The notes under the pieces were generated by a model, which saw only the letters and a list, made by a program, of their open reading frames with translations, had not been told where the DNA came from and did no database searches. Shown piece by piece: positions 52,199-60,723 of a stretch of DNA of 64,000 bases. The stretch lies in NCBI GenBank assembly GCA_020852255.1, contig JADZBD010000022.1, forward strand, positions 24,761-88,760, read 5' to 3'. Every line of letters starts with the position of its first letter. Position 1 is the stretch's first letter. This stretch comes from Bacteroidia bacterium. GTDB lineage: Bacteria; Bacteroidota; Bacteroidia; JADZBD01. The position numbers were made by a program, and so were the translations under genes.

Positions 52199-52723
52199 AT
52201 GAAGTTCATTTGGCTACCAGTAATTCTGTCTATCAAGTTTACCTGTGATGGAGGTCAACATACTGAGTCACCATCAAAGTTAAATTGTAATAGCATTATT
52301 CCTGACACGTGTTATACTTGTCCCTGTAATAGGGATAATGTTATAAAGGGGAAAATAGATTGTTTTCTCTTGACTAATAACATTAAATCATTTCCAGAAC
52401 CTGTCGAATTCCTAAAGATGTTAGCTTATTTAGATTGTAGAGAAATTAAATTTTCTGAATATTGTTTTCCAATTGAATGGGTTGATTCCAATAATATTGT
52501 TTCACTGATACCATACTTAGACTCTACAAAATCTTCTATACATGTAAAAACAATTGATGAGCAATTTGAAAGCAAGTTATTGGACATCGAAAATCTAAGG
52601 GTTAAGGTGTCGACGGTTTCGCTTGAAGCAGCACACCTAATGAACGCTTACTTTTGTAAACAATACCCTTGCAATATCATTTACTCAGTTGATAGTTTAA
52701 AATATTATTTCAGTCGTAAATAG
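52199..52723 (+). CDS. Unrecognised secreted Cys-rich protein, possible RHS immunity
   Basis: 174 residues from ATG 52199. A short signal-like start (MKFIWLPVILSIKFTC, possible lipobox) is followed by DTCYTCPCNRDN and further Cys. No domain recognised. It lies 16 bp after the RHS tip, where immunity genes sit. Confidence 0.5.
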   Translation: MKFIWLPVILSIKFTCDGGQHTESPSKLNCNSIIPDTCYTCPCNRDNVIKGKIDCFLLTNNIKSFPEPVEFLKMLAYLDCREIKFSEYCFPIEWVDSNNIVSLIPYLDSTKSSIHVKTIDEQFESKLLDIENLRVKVSTVSLEAAHLMNAYFCKQYPCNIIYSVDSLKYYFSRK

Positions 52724-52903
52724 TCTGTCGGGGTGCGGATCATATAACGCTGCTGGCACATTTACGATAGCTCGGCCAGCACCGATGCTTGCAAAGGGTT
52801 ATTCAATAGTGACTAGTCCAGTTATAATGTAACCTCCCCTTTTATCGGACTGGGTTAAGATAGACCTTTCTGTGTATTTCACCAGAATTAGTTATCTTTG
52901 GGT
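52724..52903. promoter_or_regulatory. Intergenic region with promoter for the MNT/HEPN pair
   Basis: TATCTTTG (52893-52900) matches TAnnTTTG and ends 3 bp before ATG 52904, predicting an almost leaderless transcript. The rest of the 180 bp shows only a weak stem, GCTGGC (52752-52757) with GCCAGC (52775-52780). Confidence 0.4.
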
Positions 52904-53230
52904 ATGACTAAGACCTTTAACCCTGTAGTTTCTAAGGACGAGTTGATTTCGAGACTTTTGGAACAGAAAGACCAGATAAAGTCCATGGGAGTTTGCAGAT
53001 TAGCTTTATTTGGTTCAATTTCCCGGGATGAGTTAACCGATTCAAGTGATGTTGATTTTTATATTGAACTTGAAGCTACCAAGCAAACATTCAGGAATTT
53101 CAATTTAATTTACGATTTTCTTGAGGCTATCACAGGCCGGCCGATTGATGTTGTTACGCCCGATTCGTTGAATAAATACATCGGACCTCATATTTTACGC
53201 AGCCTTGAAGAAGTCCCAATCGCCGCTTGA
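52904..53230 (+). CDS. MNT-domain nucleotidyltransferase antitoxin
   Basis: 108 residues. FGSISRDELTDSSDVDFYIEL gives the GS-x10-DxD motif of minimal nucleotidyltransferases. In MNT/HEPN systems MNT AMPylates and silences the HEPN ribonuclease. Start ATG 52904; a TTG at 52898 falls inside the promoter box. It overlaps the HEPN gene by 26 bp. Confidence 0.85.
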   Translation: MTKTFNPVVSKDELISRLLEQKDQIKSMGVCRLALFGSISRDELTDSSDVDFYIELEATKQTFRNFNLIYDFLEAITGRPIDVVTPDSLNKYIGPHILRSLEEVPIAA

Positions 53231-53546
53231 ACGCATTCGCCATATTCAGGATGAGTGTCAGTTTTTAGTAACGCACACTAATTCAAAAGCGTTAGTCGAT
53301 TTAGAAAGTGATCCGGTATTAAGCCGGGCAGTTATTCGAAGTCTAGAAATAATTGGTGAAGCTGTTAAGAATTTGCCTGACGAAATCAAGAATAAATATC
53401 CTGCAATAGAATGGAAAAGTATTTCTCGCATGAGAGATCGGCTTATTCATCATTACGACGGAGTGGATATGGTAATTGTTAATGACGCTATACATACGGA
53501 AATTCCTCAACTTTATAAAGCAATTCAAGAGTTGCTCCAAAGTTAA
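53205..53546 (+). CDS. HEPN (HepT-like) ribonuclease toxin
   Basis: 113 residues from TTG 53205. MRDRLIHHYDGVD carries the R-x4-H ribonuclease motif and the Tyr near it that MNT modifies in related systems. VIRSLEIIGEAVKNLP is typical of DUF86/HepT. Together with the MNT gene it forms a toxin-antitoxin pair that cleaves RNA when unbalanced. Confidence 0.85.
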   Translation: MKKSQSPLERIRHIQDECQFLVTHTNSKALVDLESDPVLSRAVIRSLEIIGEAVKNLPDEIKNKYPAIEWKSISRMRDRLIHHYDGVDMVIVNDAIHTEIPQLYKAIQELLQS

Positions 53547-53569
53547 ATAGCGTAACTAATCCCACATTC

Positions 53570-53684
53570 TTGCGTCAAAACCTAACCAGCAAACCAACCT
53601 ACCAGCCCACCGCGCCGAAGGTGTGCGCGTTCGGTAGTCTGCCTGCCGAAGCGGCAGCTCAGGCAGGTCGAATCTCCAGCCGCT
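53570..53684 (+). pseudogene. Degenerate RHS fragment
   Basis: The reading KVCAFGSLP...AGRISS parallels TAFGSLLPGRTYSS of the left RHS piece. Between AFGSL and GR a 7-codon insert contains the perfect palindrome CTGCCGAAGCGGCAG. No core motif follows, so this is a relic. It ends against the C-terminus of the facing glycosylase gene. Confidence 0.4.
53627..53642 (+). repeat. 16-bp direct repeat, right copy
   Basis: GCGTTCGGTAGTCTGC, identical to 17027-17042 in the left RHS gene; flanking sequence is also similar but diverged. Confidence 0.6.
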
Positions 53685-54149
53685 TCACTTCCTTTTCCTT
53701 CCCACCTGAACCCGTTGTAAAGTCGCTCTCTCCCATTTCTCCAAATCTCCCCCGGTGATAACAAATATGGGGTGGGGCCTGATCCGCTTCCGCTTCTTTA
53801 CATCCTGAAACTTTTCCCGACACCGCACCCGGAGCTTGCCAAGTAAATGCTCCGTTTCAAAACGCATCTGCCCCCGCGTTACCGGTAATGCCGCCGGATT
53901 ACCTATACGCCCAATCTTCTTACGATCGAAACGATAACCACGCTTCGTTGCTTCGGCGTAAACTGCCAGCAGATATTGATTGATGCAATCCAGAGGCCTG
54001 CCTGACTCCCAGAAACGTGTTAACTGGGGATGATGACGATAGCCATTGGTCTTACCCTCCAGCACATGCTTCGCACGGAGTGCTTCCCGCCACAACGCCA
54101 CCAGACCACGCACGTCCAAATTTTCCGGATGTAAGGACCATAGTCTCAT
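53685..54149 (-). CDS. Pyrimidine-dimer DNA glycosylase family protein
   Basis: 154 residues. MRLWSLHPENLDVRGLVALW, HVLEGKTNGYRHHPQLTRFW, LDCINQYLLAVYAEATKRGY and RFDRKKIG are the Pyr_excise family pattern. It would excise UV dimers and nick the strand (T4 endonuclease V activity). The C-terminal basic tail ends in the RHS relic, so its last residues may be altered. Marks the return of chromosomal genes. Confidence 0.82.
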   Translation of the reverse strand: MRLWSLHPENLDVRGLVALWREALRAKHVLEGKTNGYRHHPQLTRFWESGRPLDCINQYLLAVYAEATKRGYRFDRKKIGRIGNPAALPVTRGQMRFETEHLLGKLRVRCREKFQDVKKRKRIRPHPIFVITGGDLEKWERATLQRVQVGRKRK

Positions 54150-54212
54150 CGCCTTCCAAAATTAGTAATGTTAAAGGCAACTCATCTCTCCCACCGCGAC
54201 TTTCTGCCGCCT

Positions 54213-54222
54213 CCCCCCCCCC
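54213..54222 (+). repeat. Ten-C homopolymer upstream of the M1 peptidase
   Basis: An uninterrupted run of ten C residues lies 38 bp before ATG 54260, next to an A/T-rich stretch that could be the promoter. Such tracts are prone to slippage. Confidence 0.5.
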
Positions 54223-54259
54223 AGCCTTTTTTATATATTTACAGTTATAATTCCACGCC

Positions 54260-56692
54260 ATGCGCTTCGCTTTCCTCTTGCCCCTCCTTTCTTTTATTAC
54301 CGGCTCCTCTTTTGCACAGAGCACCTGCTGTAAATACGGCGCCATGAATCCTCTCCATGAAAAATTTGCGGAATCACCTGCCCTCCAGGCCGATAACCTG
54401 CGTTCTGATACCATCAATATTCTCAAATACAGCATCACCCTCGATATCACCGATTTTACAACCGATACCGTGCGCGGTAACTGTGCGGTAAGGTTCGCGC
54501 CAAGGATGAATAACGTAAATACCCTCAGTCTGGACCTGCTTAAACTGACCATTGACTCGGTGCGCATCAGCGGTAATCCCGCGCCCTTTTCCTATAACGA
54601 TACACTCCTCATTATCGCTTTGCCTTTTACTCACACCACAACTGATACCAGCACCGTAAGCATTTACTACCATGGCAAACCGCAACAGGACGCCAGCGGA
54701 TGGGGCGGATGGTACAACCAGGGAAATTACGCCTACAACCTGGGAGTGGGCTTCGCCGCCGATCCACATGTGTTCGGAAGAATCTGGTTCCCCTGCTTCG
54801 ATAACTTTGTGGAACGCAGCAAGTACAAAATGATCATTACCACCAATGCCGGCAAGATTGCCTACTGCAACGGGGCGCTTACGAAGGACACCACTGTTTC
54901 CGGAAACCGCGTTCGGACCTGGGAACTGAACGAAGAAATTCCAACCTACCTTGCCTCCGTTTCTGTAGCGCCCTACACGCATGTGAATCAAACCTTCTCA
55001 GGTATCAACGGCACGGTACCCGTGATGCTCACCGCACAGCCCGCCGACACCACCAATATGAAAAACTCTTTCATTAATCTCAGTGGTGCCTTTGGTACTT
55101 TCGAAAACCGGTACGGACCTTACAGGTGGAACCGTGTGGGTTTCTGCCTGGTGCCTTTCAACAGCGGTGCTATGGAACATGCTACCAATATCTCCTATCC
55201 GCTATCCGCTGCCAATGGCTCCACTGCACTCGAATACCTGATGGCTCACGAGTTCTCCCATCACTGGTGGGGGGATCTGGTTACTTGCCGCACCCAGGGT
55301 GATATGTGGATCAATGAAGGTCTGGCTTCCTATTCCGAAGCGATTTTTATGGAAGGTATTTATGGTTATGGGAATTACATCTCTTACATCAAAAACAATC
55401 ACGACTTCGTGGTACATTACACCCATATTACCGATGGTGCCTACCGTGCACTCTCCGGAATGCCTCATGCCTACACCTACGGCGATCATACTTATAAAAA
55501 AGGATCCGATGTGGCGCATACACTGCGCGGATACCTCGGAGATTCGCTGTTCTTCGCCGGATTGCAGTATATCCAGAACAATTTCCAGTACACAGACATT
55601 GATGCGGTTGACTTCCGCGATGCCATGAGCACCGCAACGGGGGTCAATATGAATAATTTCTTTAACGACTGGGTGCTGAATCCGGGCTTCCCGCATTTCT
55701 CTGTTGACTCAGCCGTTGCTGTTCCGAACGGGAATAACTTTGATGTCACCGTTTTCCTGAAACAAAAGATTACCGGCGCTCCCGCACTGTTCAATGGGGT
55801 TCCTCTCAAATTGTACTTCCGTTCCGCCGGATGGTCACTCGAAATGCGCAATGTAAGCATGTCGGGTGCCACCGCAAATTTTACTTTCACGCTGCCGTTT
55901 AACCCGGTATTCACGGGTGTAAATGTGGAACGACTCATCAGCGATGCGAAAACCACGGACGAAAAGGTAATTAAGACCACCGGGTTTCACTTCGCGAATA
56001 ACGCTGCGGGTAGAATGCGGGTGCAGATAAACAATACCTCCATTACCACCGACTCTGCCTACCTGTTTATCGAACACAGCTACGCAGCTCCCGATCCCCA
56101 TCTTTCCTGGGGAATTCCCTACCGCCTCAGCCCGGGCAGATTCTGGAAAGTATCCGGAATATTCCCCCCCGGATTCGACGCAACCGGATACATCACTTAC
56201 GATGGCCGTAATACTACCTCCGGTGGCGGCGGTTACCTCGACAATGCTCTGCTTCCTACCAACAACCTGGAGGATTCTGTTGTTCTGCTCTACCGCCCCG
56301 ATACCCGCTCCGACTGGTACGAGTATCCCTGGTACACAAAAAACACCGGCGTTCTCACAGATAAGTTCGGAAATATTGTAATTGATTCACTCCTCCCGGG
56401 GGAATATACCATCGGAAGGCATGATTACACCTTATCACTTCCGGGCAGTACAGGTGTAAGCACCGATCTGAATATTTACCCCAACCCGGCGCAGGACGAA
56501 GTATATATAATGTGCGGGGAAAACAATGCCTGGGATCTTTTCGTACACGATCTAAGTGGCAGAGAAATCTACCGGAGGCATCAGGTACAGGGAACCCTGG
56601 CACTGTCGCTGTTCGGCTTTGAGCAGGGAATCTACCTTATTACGGTCAGAGGAACATCCGGTATCCGCAGGGGAAAGCTGGTGGTGCAGTGA
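54260..56692 (+). CDS. Secreted M1-family aminopeptidase with T9SS sorting domain
   Basis: 810 residues with signal peptide (MRFAFLLPLLSFITGSSFAQ). N-terminal beta domain, then the catalytic domain with GAMEHATN, HEFSHHWWGD and NEGLASYSE: zinc site HExxH...E and the exopeptidase GAMEN-like motif. The C-terminal ~80 residues (LNIYPNPAQDEVYI to RRGKLVVQ) form a type A T9SS sorting signal, so it should be secreted or attached at the cell surface and trim peptides for nutrition. Confidence 0.94.
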   Translation: MRFAFLLPLLSFITGSSFAQSTCCKYGAMNPLHEKFAESPALQADNLRSDTINILKYSITLDITDFTTDTVRGNCAVRFAPRMNNVNTLSLDLLKLTIDSVRISGNPAPFSYNDTLLIIALPFTHTTTDTSTVSIYYHGKPQQDASGWGGWYNQGNYAYNLGVGFAADPHVFGRIWFPCFDNFVERSKYKMIITTNAGKIAYCNGALTKDTTVSGNRVRTWELNEEIPTYLASVSVAPYTHVNQTFSGINGTVPVMLTAQPADTTNMKNSFINLSGAFGTFENRYGPYRWNRVGFCLVPFNSGAMEHATNISYPLSAANGSTALEYLMAHEFSHHWWGDLVTCRTQGDMWINEGLASYSEAIFMEGIYGYGNYISYIKNNHDFVVHYTHITDGAYRALSGMPHAYTYGDHTYKKGSDVAHTLRGYLGDSLFFAGLQYIQNNFQYTDIDAVDFRDAMSTATGVNMNNFFNDWVLNPGFPHFSVDSAVAVPNGNNFDVTVFLKQKITGAPALFNGVPLKLYFRSAGWSLEMRNVSMSGATANFTFTLPFNPVFTGVNVERLISDAKTTDEKVIKTTGFHFANNAAGRMRVQINNTSITTDSAYLFIEHSYAAPDPHLSWGIPYRLSPGRFWKVSGIFPPGFDATGYITYDGRNTTSGGGGYLDNALLPTNNLEDSVVLLYRPDTRSDWYEYPWYTKNTGVLTDKFGNIVIDSLLPGEYTIGRHDYTLSLPGSTGVSTDLNIYPNPAQDEVYIMCGENNAWDLFVHDLSGREIYRRHQVQGTLALSLFGFEQGIYLITVRGTSGIRRGKLVVQ

Positions 56693-58774
56693 TCAGAGCC
56701 GGATACCAATAACCAGTACATCGTCTGTTTGGTGCTGCTTGCCTTTCCACGATTCGAAATCGGAAAGCAATTTCTTTTCCTGTACGTCTGCCGGTAGTGC
56801 CGAATAACTTTCGACCAGCTGATAGAATTTTCGCAGCATGAATTTCTTGCCGCTGTCTCCACCGAACTGATCCGCATACCCGTCGGAAAAAACATATACC
56901 ATGTCGCCTTTGCGGAATGCTTTGTGATGGCCGGTGAAAGCGGTTTCTAAATCCTTTACACCCCCTACGGAGTAGCGATCTCCTTTGATTACTTCCGAGC
57001 GACCCTCGCTGACAAAAACGACAGGGCGTACCGCGCCGGCAAACTGAAAGGTACTTTGCGCAAGGTCAAAACAGATCAGGGCCACATCCATCCCGTCCAT
57101 GCTGGAACGCTGGGTTACATCCTTATTGAGTGCCGATACCACTTTGGCATGCAACAGGTTTAATAAATCCTCCGGCGTACGGCCGGGGTGCTCCTTCACG
57201 GTCTCCTCCAGAAAATTGAGTCCCACCATGCTCATCAGCGCTCCGGGAACACCATGTCCGGTGCAGTCGGCCACCGCAACAATTACTTTACTGCCGTATT
57301 TATACACCCAGTAAAAATCACCACTCACAATATCTCTCGGCCTCTGCAGGATAAAGCATTCGGGGAAAAAGCTGCGCAGCACCTCCGGGGGTGGCTGAAT
57401 CGCACTCTGGATCCGGCGCGCGTAATTGATGGAGTCGGTAATATCCTTGCTTTTTTCTTCAATGATTTTATTTTTCTCTTCCAGCAACCGGTTTGCTTTC
57501 CGCTTTTCGAAAAGCCGGTACATGACCAATCCGAGCAAAATCATGAATAATACGATTCCCAGCATAAGCAGGATATTTGCCCTGCTTTTCTGGGCAATCT
57601 TCTCCTCTCCGAGCATCCTTTCCTTACTTAGAAAATCAATTTCCTGTTGCTTTTTCTCAAGATCAAAACGGGCAGAAAGGTCCGCCATTTCTTTCGTTTT
57701 GGTTTCATTGAGAATGGAATCATTCAGCGCAATGAGCCCGGTTTGTACATCGAGTGCTTTTTTATAATCCCCCAGTCCACGGTAGATTTTAATAAGACTT
57801 GAATAAGCATGTACCACATCCCGGCGCGAGCCGGTCGCCCTTGCCAGTTTCAGGCCTTCCTCCACATAGAGCAAAGCCGCTTTGAAGTTTTTCTCACTGA
57901 TATACGACTCCCCGATATTATTCATTCCTGCGCCATAGGCCCGAAGATCCCCCAGCTCTTTATATACATTGGCGCCCATCTGAAAATACTCGCGCGCCTT
58001 TGTATAATCACCCATATCATTATACACCGCACCGTTATTTGTGAGGATATTTCCGATCTGAACCTTGTCGCCAATGTTCTGAAAAACCCGTACTGCCCTG
58101 GCGGAGTATTCGAAATACTTCTTGTAATCTTCTGCGTAATAATGATTGAGTGCCAGATTCCCGATTGCAAAAGCAAAATTTACAGAATCCCCCCCCTTAC
58201 CTGCCAGCTCCATACACTTTAAGAAATAAGTTTCTGCTGACGGATACTCTTTCAGGTACTGGTGTACCAGTCCGATATTATTATAGTTCTGTGTTAATCC
58301 CAGATCATTCTTGCTTTCTGCGTTGATACGCGCCGCCTCAAGAAATTTTTCGAGCGCATTTTTGTAATCCCCCTGGTACAGGTAAACAACTCCCATGTTA
58401 TGCAAAACACTGGCGATTCCTTTTCCCCCCTTCAGGTGCAGCAGTTTCAGTGATTTCTCGTACCACCGGAGTGCCTCCGGATACATCCCCTTTCCCTCGT
58501 GAATCATCCCAAAATTCTCGTAACTCTGGGCGAGACCAACGGTATCCCCTATTCGCAGAGCCAACTCCTCCGCCATTTTCCCGTATTCGAAAGCCAGTTT
58601 GGGTTCCGAATTCTGTAGATGATAAGAAATATCGGTTAACATTTTCACCTTTTTAGCATCCTCTGCGAGCGAACCAAGAAGGCGGATCAAACTGTCGGCC
58701 TTAGGCTTGCTCTGTGCAGTGAGAAGCAGAGGGAACATGGCCGGAAGAAGAAGAAGAAGGAACCGTGCGAGCAT
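56693..58774 (-). CDS. TPR sensor with SpoIIE-type PP2C phosphatase
   Basis: About 693 residues from ATG 58774. Signal peptide, then tandem TPRs to ~370 (GMIHEGKGMYPEALRWYEKS, NIGLVHQYLKEYPSAETYF), one membrane segment (ILLMLGIVLFMILLGLVMY), a coiled coil and a C-terminal phosphatase with VIVAVADCTGHGVPGALMSM and VYVFSDGYADQFGG. Periplasmic TPRs probably sense a ligand and control the cytosolic phosphatase of an anti-sigma-antagonist switch. It converges on the peptidase gene with no gap. Confidence 0.88.
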   Translation of the reverse strand: MLARFLLLLLPAMFPLLLTAQSKPKADSLIRLLGSLAEDAKKVKMLTDISYHLQNSEPKLAFEYGKMAEELALRIGDTVGLAQSYENFGMIHEGKGMYPEALRWYEKSLKLLHLKGGKGIASVLHNMGVVYLYQGDYKNALEKFLEAARINAESKNDLGLTQNYNNIGLVHQYLKEYPSAETYFLKCMELAGKGGDSVNFAFAIGNLALNHYYAEDYKKYFEYSARAVRVFQNIGDKVQIGNILTNNGAVYNDMGDYTKAREYFQMGANVYKELGDLRAYGAGMNNIGESYISEKNFKAALLYVEEGLKLARATGSRRDVVHAYSSLIKIYRGLGDYKKALDVQTGLIALNDSILNETKTKEMADLSARFDLEKKQQEIDFLSKERMLGEEKIAQKSRANILLMLGIVLFMILLGLVMYRLFEKRKANRLLEEKNKIIEEKSKDITDSINYARRIQSAIQPPPEVLRSFFPECFILQRPRDIVSGDFYWVYKYGSKVIVAVADCTGHGVPGALMSMVGLNFLEETVKEHPGRTPEDLLNLLHAKVVSALNKDVTQRSSMDGMDVALICFDLAQSTFQFAGAVRPVVFVSEGRSEVIKGDRYSVGGVKDLETAFTGHHKAFRKGDMVYVFSDGYADQFGGDSGKKFMLRKFYQLVESYSALPADVQEKKLLSDFESWKGKQHQTDDVLVIGIRL

Positions 58775-58825
58775 TCTGTTCAAAATTAATCGAATTACAT
58801 CGACTTTTTAGATATTTTTGAACGA

Positions 58826-60667
58826 ATGGGATATTCCAGTCTTCGTTCTGCAATAGAAGACCTGCGCAAAGCCGGGCAATTGCTGCATATACCAGAAGAA
58901 GTAGATCCCGAGCTGGAGATGGCCGCCATTCACCGGCAGATTAACAACATCGCCGGACCGGCCATTTACTTCGAAAAGGTTAAAGGCTCCCCCTTCCCTG
59001 CTGTATCCAATCTGTTCGGAACAATGGACCGTGCCCGGTTTCTGTTCCGCGACGAGCTTCCCCTGGTGAAAAAGGTGATGAAAATGAAGCAGGATCCGTC
59101 AGCGATTCTTAACCGGCCATGGAAACATCTTGGTGAAATAATGGCCGCCAGAAAGGCCTTTCCGCAAAAAACCAATACCCTCACATCTCTAAGCGGGCGC
59201 TGCCGCCTGTCGGACCTTCCCGCGCTCAGAAGCTGGCCCCTCGACGGAGGAAAATTCATCACCCTTCCTTTGGTTTATACCGAAGACCCGGAACTACCGG
59301 GAGTGAAACATTCTAACCTGGGAATGTACCGGGTTCAGATCAGCGGTAATGAGTATCTGCCGGAGCAGGAGATGGGACTGCATTACCAGATCCACCGCGG
59401 CATTGGCATCCATCATACCAAAGCGGCCGCAAAGAATGAACCGCTCCGGGTGACTGTTTTTACAGGAGGATCTCCTGCACATACGCTGGCGGCAATCATG
59501 CCTCTTCCGGAAGGAATTTCCGAACTAATGTTCGCCGGACTTCTGGCAGGGAGAAAATTTCACTACGGTTACCATGGGGGGTATTTTATCCCGGCCGACG
59601 CCGACTTTGTAATCACCGGCACCATTGATCACGGCACCGTTAAGCCGGAAGGCCCCTTTGGAGATCACCTGGGATATTATTCCCTCGCACATCCCTTCCC
59701 CGTAATGAAAGTTGACGGCGTCTTCCACAGAAAAGATCCCATTTGGCCCTTTACCGTGGTGGGAAGACCGAGGCAGGAAGACAGTGTGTTCGGAGAACTC
59801 ATTCATGAACTTACAGGAGACCTGATTCCTTCGGAAATTCCCGGGGTAAAAGAAGTACACGCAGTAGACGAGGCCGGCGTGCATCCCCTTCTGCTGGCAA
59901 CCGGGAAGGAACGGTATACGCCCTATTCCGAAGACCAACGCCCCGCTGAACTGCTCACCACCGCGAACCGTATACTGGGAACCGGGCAACTGAGCCTGGC
60001 CAAATTTCTGTTTATCGCTACAGACAGCAGGCAGACCCCTTCCGTACATGACACAAAAGAATTTTTCCGTCATATGCTGGAACGTATTGATACGCAAACC
60101 GACCTCCATTTTCATACAGAAACTACCGCAGATACGCTGGACTACAGCGGAACGGGACTTAACCGCGGAAGTAAACTGGTGATTGCCGCCGGAAAGATGA
60201 AACGCAGAACCGCTGAAGAAAAAATACCCGACGGTTTGAACCTCACCGGTTGTCATTCCCCCACCCTGATTCTCCCCGGCATTCTTACGATGAGTGCTCC
60301 TGTATGGATCGCGCGGGAAGAGGCGGATAAACAACTGCACCGCTGGGCCACGGAACTTGGAAATTATCCCGGTGAGACTTTTAAAGGGGAAACACGCATT
60401 CCCCTGGTGATCTTCACTGACGAGAATACCATTTCCGCCACCGACGCTTTCCGCGACTGGCTCTGGGTAACCTTTACCCGGTGCAATCCATCCCATGATG
60501 TGGAAGGTGTGAACAGCTTTATTTCGTACAAACACTGGGGCTGTAAGGGCTCCTTACTTTTTGATGCCCGCATTAAAAAACATCACGCTCCTGTTCTGCG
60601 CCCTGATGAAGCGGCAGAATCGCGGGCCGAGGCGCTGATCCGGAAGTACTCACGAACCTCCCGCTAA
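58826..60667 (+). CDS. ubiD: UbiD-family decarboxylase
   Basis: 613 residues. Begins MGYSSLRSAIEDLRKAGQLL; has KHSNLGMYRVQI, GIGIHHTKA, and EGPFGDHLGYY, the glutamate motif of the prenylated-FMN site. C-terminal NSFISYKHWGCKGSLLFDARIKK is also typical. Such enzymes decarboxylate aromatic precursors of ubiquinone or menaquinone; in Bacteroidota the latter (futalosine-type or related) is more likely. A TATTTTTG box at 58813-58820 precedes it. Confidence 0.9.
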   Translation: MGYSSLRSAIEDLRKAGQLLHIPEEVDPELEMAAIHRQINNIAGPAIYFEKVKGSPFPAVSNLFGTMDRARFLFRDELPLVKKVMKMKQDPSAILNRPWKHLGEIMAARKAFPQKTNTLTSLSGRCRLSDLPALRSWPLDGGKFITLPLVYTEDPELPGVKHSNLGMYRVQISGNEYLPEQEMGLHYQIHRGIGIHHTKAAAKNEPLRVTVFTGGSPAHTLAAIMPLPEGISELMFAGLLAGRKFHYGYHGGYFIPADADFVITGTIDHGTVKPEGPFGDHLGYYSLAHPFPVMKVDGVFHRKDPIWPFTVVGRPRQEDSVFGELIHELTGDLIPSEIPGVKEVHAVDEAGVHPLLLATGKERYTPYSEDQRPAELLTTANRILGTGQLSLAKFLFIATDSRQTPSVHDTKEFFRHMLERIDTQTDLHFHTETTADTLDYSGTGLNRGSKLVIAAGKMKRRTAEEKIPDGLNLTGCHSPTLILPGILTMSAPVWIAREEADKQLHRWATELGNYPGETFKGETRIPLVIFTDENTISATDAFRDWLWVTFTRCNPSHDVEGVNSFISYKHWGCKGSLLFDARIKKHHAPVLRPDEAAESRAEALIRKYSRTSR

Positions 60668-60723
60668 GGGATTTTCCTTATTTTGGCATAATAAATGCAT
60701 TGCCGCTTTTAAAACCCGCACCT

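Noticed and set aside
59525..60535. 336-codon leftward frame inside the UbiD-family gene
   Set aside because: Fully antisense to a confidently assigned enzyme; no recognisable domain.
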